64,000 nucleotides of DNA, taken from the NCBI RefSeq assembly GCF_021347895.1, contig NC_067124.1:23380521-23444520 (forward strand), given 5' to 3'. The translations under genes and the position numbers were made by a program. How positions within the stretch are numbered: position 1 is the first letter of the stretch; every line of letters starts with the position of its first letter. The notes below the pieces were generated by a model. It was not told the DNA's origin. It made no database searches and was given only the letters and a program-made list of their open reading frames with translations. Shown here one piece after another: positions 49,579-61,125 of this stretch. The stretch comes from Acanthochromis polyacanthus (taxonomy: Eukaryota > Chordata > Actinopteri > Pomacentridae).

Positions 49579-51530
49579 GGAATTCTACACTGAACAAATA
49601 GCAAGCAGATTTGTATAAGGTCTGAAATGATTAAAAACAAACCCTTATTTTTATCTGTGTGTGTTCTAAATAAATACATTGTTTTCATTCAATTTCAGCC
49701 TTTTTTTTCTCTCCCTCACACCTTTATGGTGCTCTGGCATAGTTCTAGCTAATTAAATGTTTGTGTTTCTTGTTTTTAACAACTACAGCTTTTTTCATGG
49801 AGGGGAAAAAAAAGCCTGTGGTGCATTTTATGTTACAGGATTAGGAGGACTGTGTGGTCAGCATGAGCAGATGTAGCTACTGTGTATATATAGATAAAAA
49901 AGGAAACTTCAGACAGAAGAAATCATGGCATCATCGTCAAAATGGTTAGACTAACAAGTGAACTGTTGAAATAAGAAACTGCACTCAAGGCGTGCTGCAA
50001 TAATAATAATAATAAAGCACACAACTGTGAAAAAGAAGAAAGCCTTGACGTTCTTAAACTAAATCAGGCATGTATAGATTTATAGACAATGGGCTCCTGG
50101 GCCTCTTTCTCCCCAAAGTATCAATGTAGAGTCAACGTTTTGGACAATTTTTAATCATCTCACTCATCTTGCTTTGGAAAAAACTAACTTTCTGCACATA
50201 CCTGTAGCTGTTGTTGTCTCTGTGTAGTAATTTCACATGTTTTTGTAGTTGTTTTACTGACTTGCCAACGAAAAGTGTCAACAAAAACTCTGACCCAGGC
50301 ACCTTGTGACCTCTTGGGCTCCTTCAGTTATTCTTCCATAACTGGCATATATTCTTATTACATCAACCAGACCAACAGAACTAAATAATGATGACCAAAA
50401 ATTCTAAGTACGTTTAATATTCCTGAAAGAAGCAATTCCATTTACCGCCACTTGATGCTGGCTTCCTGATAACCTAAAATCTACTAAGTTGATGGAAAAT
50501 CCACCCCAGAAATCACCATGGAAACACTCCATCAATCATGTTTTTCTTTTTTTTTAAAACTGCGATCTCAATACTTGAACCTCTTCTTATGTGAATGCTG
50601 GTTACTGAGCCTTCATGGGGTAAACGGAGATATGTTTGGGGGCCTGTTAGCTTGATTGACAGGTATCAAAGACTGCCTCAACAGCCATAATATAGGATCC
50701 CCTTTTTCTGATTGTACCTTAACTCGACAGAGAAATCCTTCCTTGTAATGTGTCTGTCTAGACTGCAGTGACTCACCAAGGTTGCCTCATCTCTATCAGA
50801 ATCAGTGAGGATGGCCTTATTAAACAAAAAGTACGATGTTGACGCATTTCTGATGAAGTCATCATCAACAGATAACATCCATCCATTCAACATAAAATAT
50901 TCTGCTTGAAATATGCATACTTTATCATAGCTGAGTGTTGTTTTGCTGATAATTCAGCACAAGATTACGGATTTGAAAATTTAATCGGGCAGATTTCATA
51001 GCGAAGTTATTGTATTGTTTTACATGCAATTTCAATTGAATTTGCATGTCCCAGCATTGCAAATTCCCCTTTAAATATATATATTTAGTGGTTTGTTGAT
51101 TTATGTCAGCATTGGGCTCCACATACACATCTATGGAACTGCTGCAGGCATCATGCATTTTAATACACGATTGAATAGTTTAAACAACAACAAAAAACTC
51201 AGAGTGAATTTAGCTTTTTCTAGAAAGTCTGTTTCTGTGATGATGGATATTGTGGATTTCATTGTGTTTACCACAACAGGTCTACAAAAATGCAGCTGTT
51301 AAACGTCTGATGTATTTTTTTGTCAGTCATTTGTAGGAGGGAATGTGTGGAAATGATGTTGATATGAGCACATGAAGAAAATTCTGTGACTGTTTTAGCT
51401 TTTGTCTCGTCACTTAAAATTCACACATACACTCCAAAAGGTGAAAGATGCTTGAAAAACACATTTGTTTTAGTTAAAAGTTTTGTAAACTAATCTAAAA
51501 CGTGCGTTATTTGGGCATTTACCCTCAACG

Positions 51531-51544
51531 CCAGAAGGGGGCGA
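51531..51544 (+). promoter_or_regulatory. CTCF-like site
   Basis: CCAGAAGGGGGCGA is close to the CTCF core, with two deviations. It lies about 100 bp before the TTAA element. Confidence 0.3.
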
Positions 51545-51928
51545 TGCCATAATTATGGTGGTGTGGTTGAATATAATCAAGCTTCACCAGAAAACCAGCT
51601 GCGTCAGGTCAGTGTTTGTCGTTTACTTGAATCAGGGCTTAAAGGGGCACCGAGGAAGATTTTTATGCTCGTAACAAAGTCTCATATTAATGTGCATGAA
51701 TCTTCGTTATTTACACTTATTAATGCCCCAATTTTCGATTCATGAATCATTTTGGTTTTGTAAATATTTGTATTTTATAAATTTTTTGTCGACTCGTCTA
51801 GAATTTCCTGTGAGAGACGGAGCGATTTACAGCAAATACGGTGCGCGTGCGCTGACGGAGCGTAGCAGAGCGGAGCTAGTTGTTTTTAGCAGTAGCAGAG
51901 TGGAGAGTTGGTTGAGGAGACGGCACAC

Positions 51929-52102
51929 ATGGGGCGCAAAAGGAAGCGAACGGAGCAAAGTCTGCAAGCAAAAAAGGTTGTCAGATCGACAACGAAGCAA
52001 AAGAAAAGTTAATCTTGGACAGGCATTTCAGAGGTGGAGAGAATTCCGGGAGCAAAAAGGAATCAAAACAGATGCCGAGCTGGCTGTGCTTCTCCTAGAC
52101 AG
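51929..52102 (+). pseudogene. Frameshifted first-exon remnant inside the TTAA element
   Basis: From the ATG at 51929 the frame starts MGRKRKRTEQSLQAKK and soon meets a stop. In the frame one base over, sequence continues as KRLSDRQRSKRKVN, then FQRWREFREQKGIKTDAELA and LLLDR, directly at a GTACGT donor. The two frames together look like one exon broken by a single indel near the A-run around 51970. The RWRE...DAEL...LLDR pattern is, as I recall, seen in multicopy predicted fish proteins. Function is unknown. Confidence 0.5.
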
Positions 52103-52383
52103 GTACGTAACTTTAGCTTTTTGTAAGTTTAATACAATTCTTTTGTCTTTTGTGTGTGTTGCTTGCGATGTGTGGTTAGTAGACTATGGGATTCGTTTGA
52201 CTGTGACTGGTTTAGTTGACTAACTTTGTGGCAAAAACACTGTGTGGGTATTGGCTAATGTAACCTTAGCTCGGAGCTACCGAACGTTAAACTCCGTAGC
52301 TCGGAGCAGCTTTGACAACTCGGTTTTACAACATTAGAGTCATTTACACACGTTATTGTTCAACAATGATTTCAACTCTGCTG

Positions 52384-53048
52384 CTATTGTTCCCTGTTTA
52401 CACTCTCTTTCCATTCAACAATGCCCCTTTGTAGACAAAAAATGTAATAACAAATTTTTAAGAATGACTATAACCAATGAATGCTTTCCATTACCTCTCA
52501 GGAGACGAAAGTTAATGGATGGTTTCACAAGTCAAAATATTAGGGTCATTAGATGTCACTATACTAAGTTTCCTATCCCACCTAAAGCTAAAGAAGTGCA
52601 TCTTAAACATATAAACAGTATCTACCCTTGTAAAGAATACTTGCATTCCATATTTAATATTGAGGACAACGAATGTGCCTTTTGCACCAGTAATATCGAA
52701 ACAGAAGAACATTTGTTCTTTGCTTGTATCTTTACAAAAATTTTTTGGGACAGTTTTTGCATATGGGCAGACTATAATGGTCTGGGAATATCATCCTTGA
52801 CTTATTCTAATGTTAAATTTGGTCTTATATTGAAGAATAAGAAAAAACAATTTACAATTAATAATTTAATTGTAATGGCAAAATTCTTTATACACAAATG
52901 TAAATTTGGAGATGCCAAACCAGCTTTTATTGTTTTCTTAAAAGATCTTTTAATTCTGAAGGATTCTCTGAAACTATGTAACTCAAAAAAAGCTATGTGG
53001 CTCTACAATGACATGTCTGCTCTGTCCTTTAACCCCGTTGCACCATGA
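52384..53048 (+). pseudogene. C-terminal end of LINE ORF2 (reverse transcriptase zinc-finger region)
   Basis: About 220 codons stay open to TGA. They cover the region after the catalytic reverse transcriptase domain: VHLKHINSIYPCKEYL, then the zinc-knuckle-like CAFC...EEHLFFAC and a TKIFWDSFC block, as in the zf-RVT family. The endonuclease and polymerase motifs are missing because of 5' truncation, so it cannot move by itself. The apparent start upstream is in the target DNA, not in the LINE. Confidence 0.85.
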
Positions 53049-53204
53049 TGTTGTTGGCTTTCATTGTTTTGTTTATTATTATTGTTTTGTTTCGTTTTGA
53101 TATGCGAATGTTTATTAACACCGATCAGTACTTTGTCTGAATGTAAATTGCTGTTAGCTTATAAGCTTCATTTGTCAATTAAAAAAAAAAAAAAAAAAAA
53201 AAAA
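52384..53204 (+). mobile_element. 5'-truncated LINE (Tx1/L1-like) with poly(A) tail
   Basis: It contains the end of ORF2, stop at 53046-53048, about 130 bp of 3' UTR and 24 A at 53181-53204. A 16-bp target duplication GATTTCAACTCTGCTG lies at 52368-52383 and 53205-53220. The perfect duplication and intact tail suggest a fairly recent insertion. Confidence 0.9.
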
Positions 53205-53330
53205 GATTTCAACTCTGCTGGCTTTCCTGAGGCGCTCGTTTATGACGGTTTGCGACAGTGCGCGCCGAGGCTCACGGGAAATGTAGGCAATGCTACATTT
53301 CCGCTAAAATCTTCCTCGGTGCCCCTTTAA

Positions 53331-55039
53331 AATGGGGCAGCATGATCCAGTACAACATTGGCAGTTTCATCCATAGCTTTATGATTAATTTTTCACATGT
53401 CTGGTGCTCCTGCCATTGAGATTCTCGGTTAGCAGTTTACATAATTTATCACCCATAGCCCCAACTCTGCGCTCAACACATATTTTTCTGATTTCATCCA
53501 TTCCCTTCAGCAGGTTTATCTGTGCAGATGGTGACACTTGCCGCTTTGGTGCTTAACTCCAACATGATGTGCTCTTGAAGTTGGACTAGTTTGGCCTGAT
53601 GCAGGGCAAGTTGTGATATCAGTGGTCACAGTTTAGATAAAGCGAAGCAGTCATTAGTTTGAATTAAAGCTGATGATGCTCTTTAGTGTCACTTGCCCAT
53701 TTCCACTTTATACTAAGGTTAGGGGTTTGGAAAGCAGCCATGATAGCATAATGACCAATGTAGTAATATGGCTAAATCCCAAATGGGCATCACAGGTCAG
53801 CTGGTCACATACAGATCTAGAAAGAAAAAAAATTTGTCAAGAGTTTAACATACCAATAAATTTGGGATGAGTCATTTTTCCATGCTACTCTGCTTCACCA
53901 GATCTTATGGTCCCTCCATCTTCCAAATCACAATTTAACTCTTGAATGTAATCCAAATACAAATAGTCAATTTACCACTCTGCCAGCTTCATAGTTTGTA
54001 ATGACTGTAGCAGTTTTGTGACCAACAGAACCATGATGCACCATAATATTGTGATTGTTTTCTTGCTGAATATTTTGGCTGGGAGTCCACAGTATGTATA
54101 TATTCTTAACTGTTTGTTAGATGAATGAGTATCTTCACAATCGCCCACCAAAACTTCTTCATGCAAACAACTGAGTCAACACTATGAAAGCCTTCCAGGC
54201 TATGATTGTCAGCTTTTCACTTTACCTGCGAGTGTGGTCATTCAGGTGTAAACACTTTTGCCCTCAATCAACAGAACTGGTTCTTTCCGAGGCTGACGTG
54301 ACAGAAGTCTCCTTGTACCCAGAAAAGTGCGTCATGTGTTTTCCCACCGTGTCTCCGTCATCTGTTAGAGACGTCATGAAATGAACACACCTGGAGACAC
54401 AGTGAGTATTCAGCTATATGTGGAGTGCGTCAACATCCCAGACAGCTTTAATGAACATTCCGATAATGAGGCCTGAGCTGCCTCCTCTCCTCCATCTGAA
54501 CAGCCTCTTCACCCAGACAGCAAGACAGGCAGAACTGCGAGCATAATGCACTCTGTGGAGGGCTCTCTGCCTCGCTGGCCCCTCAGAGGAAGGTGGAGGG
54601 AGGCCTGATCCTACAACCTCCTCTGTAGAAGCAGCCAGTCAGCTTCAAAAGGGTGGTGGTGTCTGTGGGTGTGTATGTGTGTGGTTGTGTGAAACCATGT
54701 AAGGATGAAATCCACCGACTTCTTTACTTTGGTGTGTTATTCTAGGCGCACTTGTTGGCATTTTTGTGCAAATCAGCACAGGAACTGACTTTAGAAACTT
54801 GATCAGGAAATAATGTTTCTTTGGGACATTATTCCTACAAAAAAAAGATGAGGTTGTATACTGTACCAGCCAAGAGTTGTAGTTCCAATAGCAAATATGT
54901 TCCAAGGGAAATGTCATGACTGGATTTGTATCAGCGTAGTTAGGAAATGTAATGGCTAACATATTTGGCAATCTGCGAACATGTTCATAATACATGTGTC
55001 AGTAAAGTGTTCACTGATGATGTATCCTCATATCAAAAT
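53331..55039. other. Intergenic, nothing recognised
   Basis: AT-rich sequence with a moderately GC-richer patch at 54470-54640. No coding frame or clear repeat is supported. Confidence 0.4.
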
Positions 55040-55312
55040 CCCAACATCATATGGCCCTGCATTTAAATCCCAGCTGGGGTCTTTCTGTGTGGAATTTGCA
55101 TATGTGGGTTTTCACCTGGTTCACCATCTTCCTCTAACAGTCCAAAGACATGCTGAGGTTAACTAGTGATCCTTAGTTGTTCACAGGTGTGAATGTGAGC
55201 ATGCATGGTTGTCTGTTTCTCTGCGTTGGCTTTGTGATGGACTGGCGACCTGTCCAGGGTCTGTTGCTACTGTCTAAGGGCAAAACAGTGTATAGATAAT
55301 GAATGGATGGAG
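55040..55312 (+). mobile_element. tRNA-derived SINE, diverged plus-strand copy
   Basis: It starts within a B-box-like GCATTTAAATCCC, continues through ACTGGCGACCTGTCCAGGGT and ends AATGGATGGA. It is the same family as the SINE at 8786-9151 on the other strand, more diverged and lacking the very 5' head. Confidence 0.7.
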
Positions 55313-57544
55313 CATTTTAGCATCTCATCTAAAAGTGCTTTTGTTGTGTAAATCTAATCACATATTGGAATATAGGTGTGAACCCTGTTCTCTGATATAA
55401 GATGTGAGCCCGTAAACCTGTTCTCAATCCTGTGGCATCAGATGTTGCTGCTCAAAATTGCAGGCATCTCAGAGGTACGCACAAGGTGTTGTTTGACACC
55501 TGTCATCTTTATCCTTATTGATGCTGATAGGATTTTTTGTGTGTAAAACAGCCAGTAGAAGGAGGCTGCTGGTAGGGTAAATCACAGGACTTTCATCCAG
55601 GACACTCAAGTTTGTGTTCTGTCTTTCACCATTTTCAAAAAAATTTTTTTGTAGCTTTGGTTTATTTTTCATTTGCTGTTTGCTTTTATTTCCCTTTTAA
55701 GGTTCGCTTTAGGCAAGGATCATTGCATGGGTTCAAATCTATGTTTTCACTTCATTAAAAACATGTTAAAAGACAAACTTCTTGTCTGAAAAGGTGCAAC
55801 AGTCATGAATGAGATCAGCTGAGGACATTTGTCCATGTGTCTATTTGTGACTTTCAAGGGAATTTTAGACCTTTCAGACTACACTGTGCACTCTGAAAAA
55901 ATAACACTTATAAGATACCCAGTGCTTTCAAATGTAACAAGACAGGGTCCAGAAAAAAGTAGCCGTATATGACGATGTGGCTGTGAGACCACGCTCGTAC
56001 TTTTCATCCAGTTTAATCACATCCTGCGGTCCATGAATGTTGTGCATAAATGCATTTGGGGGGAAAAAAATTAAATTGTGTAACGTGGTTTCAAGGAGAC
56101 ACTGTTTTTGCTGCTTGGGCTACAAGTAGCAGTCCACTAAATTTTTAGACTTGGCAGGAAATTCAGTTACTGATACCACTGCAAAGAAATTTGCATCTAT
56201 AATCTTAGCAATTATACTGGCGTCTACCAGAGCTTGCTGATGTTTTGAAGAACGTTGGACACAATTTGTAGCATTTTAAAGGCTTGTGTTTGACCAGCCA
56301 GTGATGACTAATTTACATGCCACCTTGAGACTTTATTAAAAGGGACCATAGGGAACATAACTGAGAGATCCTGTAGCTAAAATGCAGGTAAAGTTTCTCA
56401 GTTACTAAAAGCTTCCAGGAAATGCTTCCACAGTTGGCAAAGGGCCTAAAGCCCAGACAGCTTTTCTATTGGATGAAGTCTTGGTGACTTTTTGTGACCC
56501 TGTGATGCTGTTCCCTTTACCATACAATCCATCTAAAGGTGGTTACATGCTGCTGGATGTGAAGTATCACTGGCAGCAACTTGTCAGCAAGTATAACTCA
56601 TTTGTTTCTGGGTTTCCTTTGTGTGTTTTCTTTGATTTGTGCTCTCAGTGCTAACAAATAACTTCAAATCCACAACATCTCACGGTTTCCTCTGTTCTCA
56701 GGTGCATCTGTTTGTTTAATTTATGCCTATTCATGCTTATGATTGCCAGACATTACTACACTGACACAGTTATTCTCACCTGAAGGTATGAATAAATCAA
56801 AATTTGAAACACTCCAGGATCAGAATAAGCTTGCCTTTGGAATTGATTTTTTGTTTTGTTTTGTTGACTCACAGCAGCAGATTTGTGAAAGTGTTCTATT
56901 TTGAATACCTCCACCACAAACTGCTGCTGGTGTTTTCACTGATGTTACATGTGTGATTCACAGTTGTTTGCCACTCACTTAACTCAGTGTAACACTGCCC
57001 GCTTCATTTTCCTGGAGTCCTCGAAGGTGTCATTTATCATCAAACCGGCATCATATTCGCGAACGCCTCCATCCTGTGCTTCTCTACCAGCCCTGGAATG
57101 ATGCAGAGTTGTTTGTGAAGGCATTACCATGAGAAAGCACCTCCATCTCAGTGCACTTATTTGACCTCTGACCTCCCCTTTGTGCCTCCCAGACAGCAAA
57201 TTGCTGCGATGGTAGCGGCGGGTCCCTCGATGCTCGACTGCCGCTCCTGTCCTCGCGGCCGGGGAGTGGGTGGGTGTCTCTCAATCAAGTTGTTTAATGC
57301 CAAAGTCAATTCCCATACACCCCCCCTCACTAAAAACACACACCATCGCACACGCTCCCACACTCTTACCCAGACAGGCTGGAGGACTCTGTCTCAGCAG
57401 CCATTCTTTGCCACCCTGCTCCTGTCTGCACCCCCTTTTCTTGTCTGAGTTTTAATGAAGAGAGGGGGACCCATGGAAGGAACATGATTAGGGGGACCCT
57501 GAAATCACAAGGCTGTAGACTATGCATGTGTATATCTGTGTGGG

Positions 57545-57548
<4 letters not shown>

Positions 57549-57593
<45 letters not shown>
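57549..57593. repeat. GT dinucleotide microsatellite (about 22 units)
   Basis: Uninterrupted TG run. Frames through it are artefacts. Confidence 0.97.
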
Positions 57594-57595
<2 letters not shown>

Positions 57596-58795
57596 CTGGT
57601 TTTGGAGGCTTAATCCCATAGAGTTGCAATGGGATGAGAACCATATGCAGCATATTACAAGTGCATCACTTTCACAGCAGCTTCAATGGCGTCCTCTGTT
57701 TTACCATCAAAGCCTGGGAATGTCTTTGTGCTCGCTGCTGTTACCATATGGTAATCGGCGCGTCTGCTTTTAACACCAGAGCGGGTTTTGATTGCAACAA
57801 TGTTGTTTTCAGATTTTCGTAGCGCTACAGATACGTGGCTGCTGCTTCTTCTTCTTCTTTTTTTTTTTTAACGCAAGACCTAATTATCATCCAGACAAAG
57901 TGATGAGGATGTTTTAAAGCAGCCAAGACTGATATTTGATCAGCTGTGGGGTTTTGTAGGACGTACTTTAACAGCAACTTTGTTCTGATAATAACTTCAT
58001 ATATTTTGCAGTGAAAATGTACTTGGAGCTAGTTTTAAAACTACTCTTAATAGTGTGTATTACTAATTTAACTTATTCTGAATGTCTCCAGTTATGAGCC
58101 AGACATCTATCACTAATTTGATGTCAACCCTGTCATTGCAGATTTTGTTCTGCATTTTAAATGTCCATTTACAGTTGTCTTTGAAATGACTTCTTCATTT
58201 AAATGCAGTAATGTATAGACCTCCCAATCCCAGCTATTGAATACATGTCTGTGTCAGAGGATCTTGCAGCCTTAAAGAGCCGCTAAGCCTGAAAGAATTT
58301 CATTTATCTAGATTTTAGTGAAAACATTTAATTTTCCTTAATTCTGTTAATGTTTGCAGAGTATTTCCCATTGCATAGATATGAAATGAAAAAAGGGGTG
58401 GATTATTTGTAATTCTAGGACACAAAGATAATCTAATTTATAAGAGAAATCAAATGTATTTCTAAAATATTACCGCAGAGACAATCTGTACCAATCATGT
58501 CTTTAATTGTTACCAAAACATCCACAGTTTCTTTTTTTAATGATCACACAATCATTAATCATCGTGTTACTAATATAAAACATGTGCACTGAGACTGACA
58601 TCTCAAACAATGCATACACTGCGCTAGCTAAATCTGAAAATGCTACTAAAAGACACAATGTATTCCCACTAGTAGGTGGTCACCCCTATAAAGTCAGTCA
58701 ATCTCACTTAAGTACTTAAAAAATACAAAAAAGTTCCAGCAGCTTAACATTTGCTACAATTCAAGCTTAGGAGGCTGGGGCCAGCAACAATAGCA

Positions 58796-58960
58796 AATGT
58801 TTTACTCACTCAACCACCACCTCGACCTCCACATTTCTACTTTTCTAAATAAAATAGTCTATTTCCTGCATTGCCACTGCGTATTGGCAATGGATATAAG
58901 TTATGGCATGCAAAATTGTCTGATGTGAACTAACTGGTTAAATTTGACTCAAATGACCAA
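58796..58960 (+). repeat. Diverged direct duplication, copy 1
   Basis: It shares ordered blocks with 59222-59380: AATGTTTTxCTCAC, CAxCCACCxC, GCATxGCCACTG, CAxAATTGTCxGATGTGAAC, and TTxACT. The copies are about 425 bp apart. Confidence 0.6.
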
Positions 58961-59221
58961 CTTCCTTTTTTCTTCCTGTACAAAAATGTATGTATTACAG
59001 CCGTTATTTGACAAGAAAAGCAAGACCTTTAGTTCCTTTGCTGAATTCCAGCGGGATAAACCCGGCAAATCTGTTGCTTTTTCTAGTCATCTTGACTTTA
59101 CGCAATAACCTCCACACTGCTGCATTTATCAAATCACTATTTTAAAAATGAAGACCTTTCTAGCAATTTAAAGTAACCAGCAAGAAAGGACCAGCAAATA
59201 AAGCAAATCTGTCCTTGGAGA

Positions 59222-59380
59222 GAATGTTTTGCTCACCCAGCCACCACCCTGACCTCCTCGTCTGTAGGTAAAATGCCATCTGTTACTTGCATCGCCACTG
59301 AGCATCAACACTGGATGTCAATCATGACCTGCAGAATTGTCCGATGTGAACTGGGTGATTAAACTTGACTTTGATGACTA
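59222..59380 (+). repeat. Diverged direct duplication, copy 2
   Basis: This is the partner of 58796-58960, with the same block order and many substitutions. It is either an old tandem duplication or two insertions of one repeat family, which may include fragments at 33160 and 61600. Confidence 0.6.
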
Positions 59381-60609
59381 GAGTCAGTGTAAGCTCACAC
59401 AAGTGTCTAAAAGATCCATTTAGCTTCATCCACACTAAAATGCATGATCAACATTTTACACGCATCCATCCTGAAGAGAACTTTGACAAGTTCTAGTTTT
59501 GGTTGCAGAAAATGGCATTTAATTTGGAAGTAAGGCCAAAACCAAGCAAAAAATATGTGTTTGGAGATTTATCCTGCTCAGTATGGATTCTCACAGGGGT
59601 GCTGAAGGCTGATATTGTGGAGGCTCAGTAGGTTCAGTGGAGGCCAGGTCTGCTCTGAGTGTCTCCCTAATCACCAACACTTACTTCTGATTGCTCATTG
59701 TCTGCAACAAGACTGGAGCTGGCTGTAGGAGGCCATCAAAATGCTCTGTCCTCTGCCTTCTTCCTTTCTCAGGGGGACAGTCAGGCACACATGTAGAGGT
59801 CAAGTGACGAGCTGCAGCTTCCCATCCTTCCTCATCCGGCCCCGAGAGGTCTAATCTAGAGGAGTTGATTCACAGCAGCTCTCTGAGGTCAGGGAGTATT
59901 TTTACCAGCCTTGACCCGGCCTGGTGTTTTTAGTGAGGTCTCATAGAGGAACAATGCACAAAACATGCACTCTGAGGTCCTCTTTCCCTTGTGTGTCTCA
60001 ACCCTGATATCTTCAGGTGGTAATAGTGGGGTTTAGAATAAAATGGTTGCCATGACTCCCAGAATGAAATGTCACTTAAGACCGTTCTGTGTGTGCAGAA
60101 GAACCAAAGTAGTGGCTGAAAATAGCTGGAGCGACTTTGTGGGTTTGCCCTGAGGTTTGCATAACGCACAATGCCCACAGCAACAGTTTAGGCCTGAATT
60201 CCTGAAATTATGTTTCTTGAGTTACAACCTGCAATTTTCATTAATGTCTAGAAACATACATGCAGTATACAGCTAGAGCTGTTTGTATTGTATGTCAACA
60301 GATTCAACAGACCACGTTAATAGACCTTTTATTGCAGTGTGTCCTCACTTTCAACACATTCTGCTTTGATGGGTTTCTATTTATTTATTTGTGTGTTATT
60401 CCACAATTCATCCATACATCTAGAGTTAGTAAAGCAATTTTTGGGCCACTCTCAATTTTTTTAAAAGGTCTTCAAGGTGGAAAGTGAGAATGTGGACATC
60501 GTAGTGATGGATAGGCTTGTAGCACATCTGACTTGAAGGCCTGAGACCAGAGTTTGTCTTCATGTGTCAGACCTGAAATTATCATTGAACAGTAAAAGAT
60601 CCCTTTCAA

Positions 60610-61125
60610 ACATAAACTGTATATATAGTGGACGTAGCATCTGGCTCCAGAATTGAAGCCAACCCGGAAGTGTCAAAAACTTGCAATATCACGCCGTCCG
60701 CTAGGGTTGGCTCCAAAAAGCTTTTTCTCCATAGACCCCAATTCATTTTTGGAAAAAATAAAATTTGATAGACTGATTTTCTACAGCTCAGGATTTTTTT
60801 CCCGTTAGTTTTCATGGTCAAAATGAGAGATCAGTTGGCCGATCTTAAAATAAATCAATACTGAATTTTAAATAAATCGTTAAAGTTGGTGGAGCCAGGG
60901 GGCGTGGCTATACTTGATAGACAGCAACAGAAGCCTCTGTGGTAAAATGTGGGCGGGATAAGAGAGTCCTCAGCCAATCCTGCCCCGAGTTGCTCTCCGG
61001 TCCAGTCTGTTTGATGACGCTTTTTACGTCACTGGCTCCAAAAAATCCAAAACGGCGACCAGGAAGTAGCAAAATCCGGGCTTCATTTTCTCGGCGTTGA
61101 AACCAACGGGTGACGTCACGGTTAG
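60610..61125. repeat. Dispersed GC-richer repeat with CRE-like sites
   Basis: It starts near CTGTATATATAGTGGACGTA and includes CTCCAGAATTGAAGCC, a GGGGGCGTGGCTA block and GACCAGGAAGTAGCAAAATC. It ends near a palindromic TGACGTCA at 61111-61118. This is a style common in fish genomes, probably a non-autonomous DNA element. Its termini are not proven. Confidence 0.5.

Larger units (their letters stand above)
51639..53330 (+). mobile_element. TTAA-flanked DNA element (Kolobok-like) split by a LINE
   Basis: TTAA at 51639-51642 and 53327-53330 flanks exact 21-bp inverted ends (51643-51663 and 53306-53326) starting AGGGGCACCGAGGAAG. The original element is about 850 bp without the nested LINE at 52384-53204. 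It carries a GC-rich promoter-like part with an NRF1-type core GCGCGTGCGC at 51843-51852 and a damaged first exon ending in a GTACGT donor at 52103. Kolobok is inferred from TTAA plus AGG-type ends; piggyBac is the alternative. Confidence 0.75.
55313..60609. other. Gene desert with one GC-richer island and a diverged duplication
   Basis: No coding frame is supported. A GC-richer island lies at about 56990-57480, and another mild one at 59600-59940. A GT array and two diverged direct copies of one segment are listed separately. Confidence 0.45.

Noticed and set aside
52356..52383. Start of the LINE open frame upstream of its insertion point
   Set aside because: It begins with TTG in the target DNA. 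The LINE sequence starts after the 16-bp duplication.
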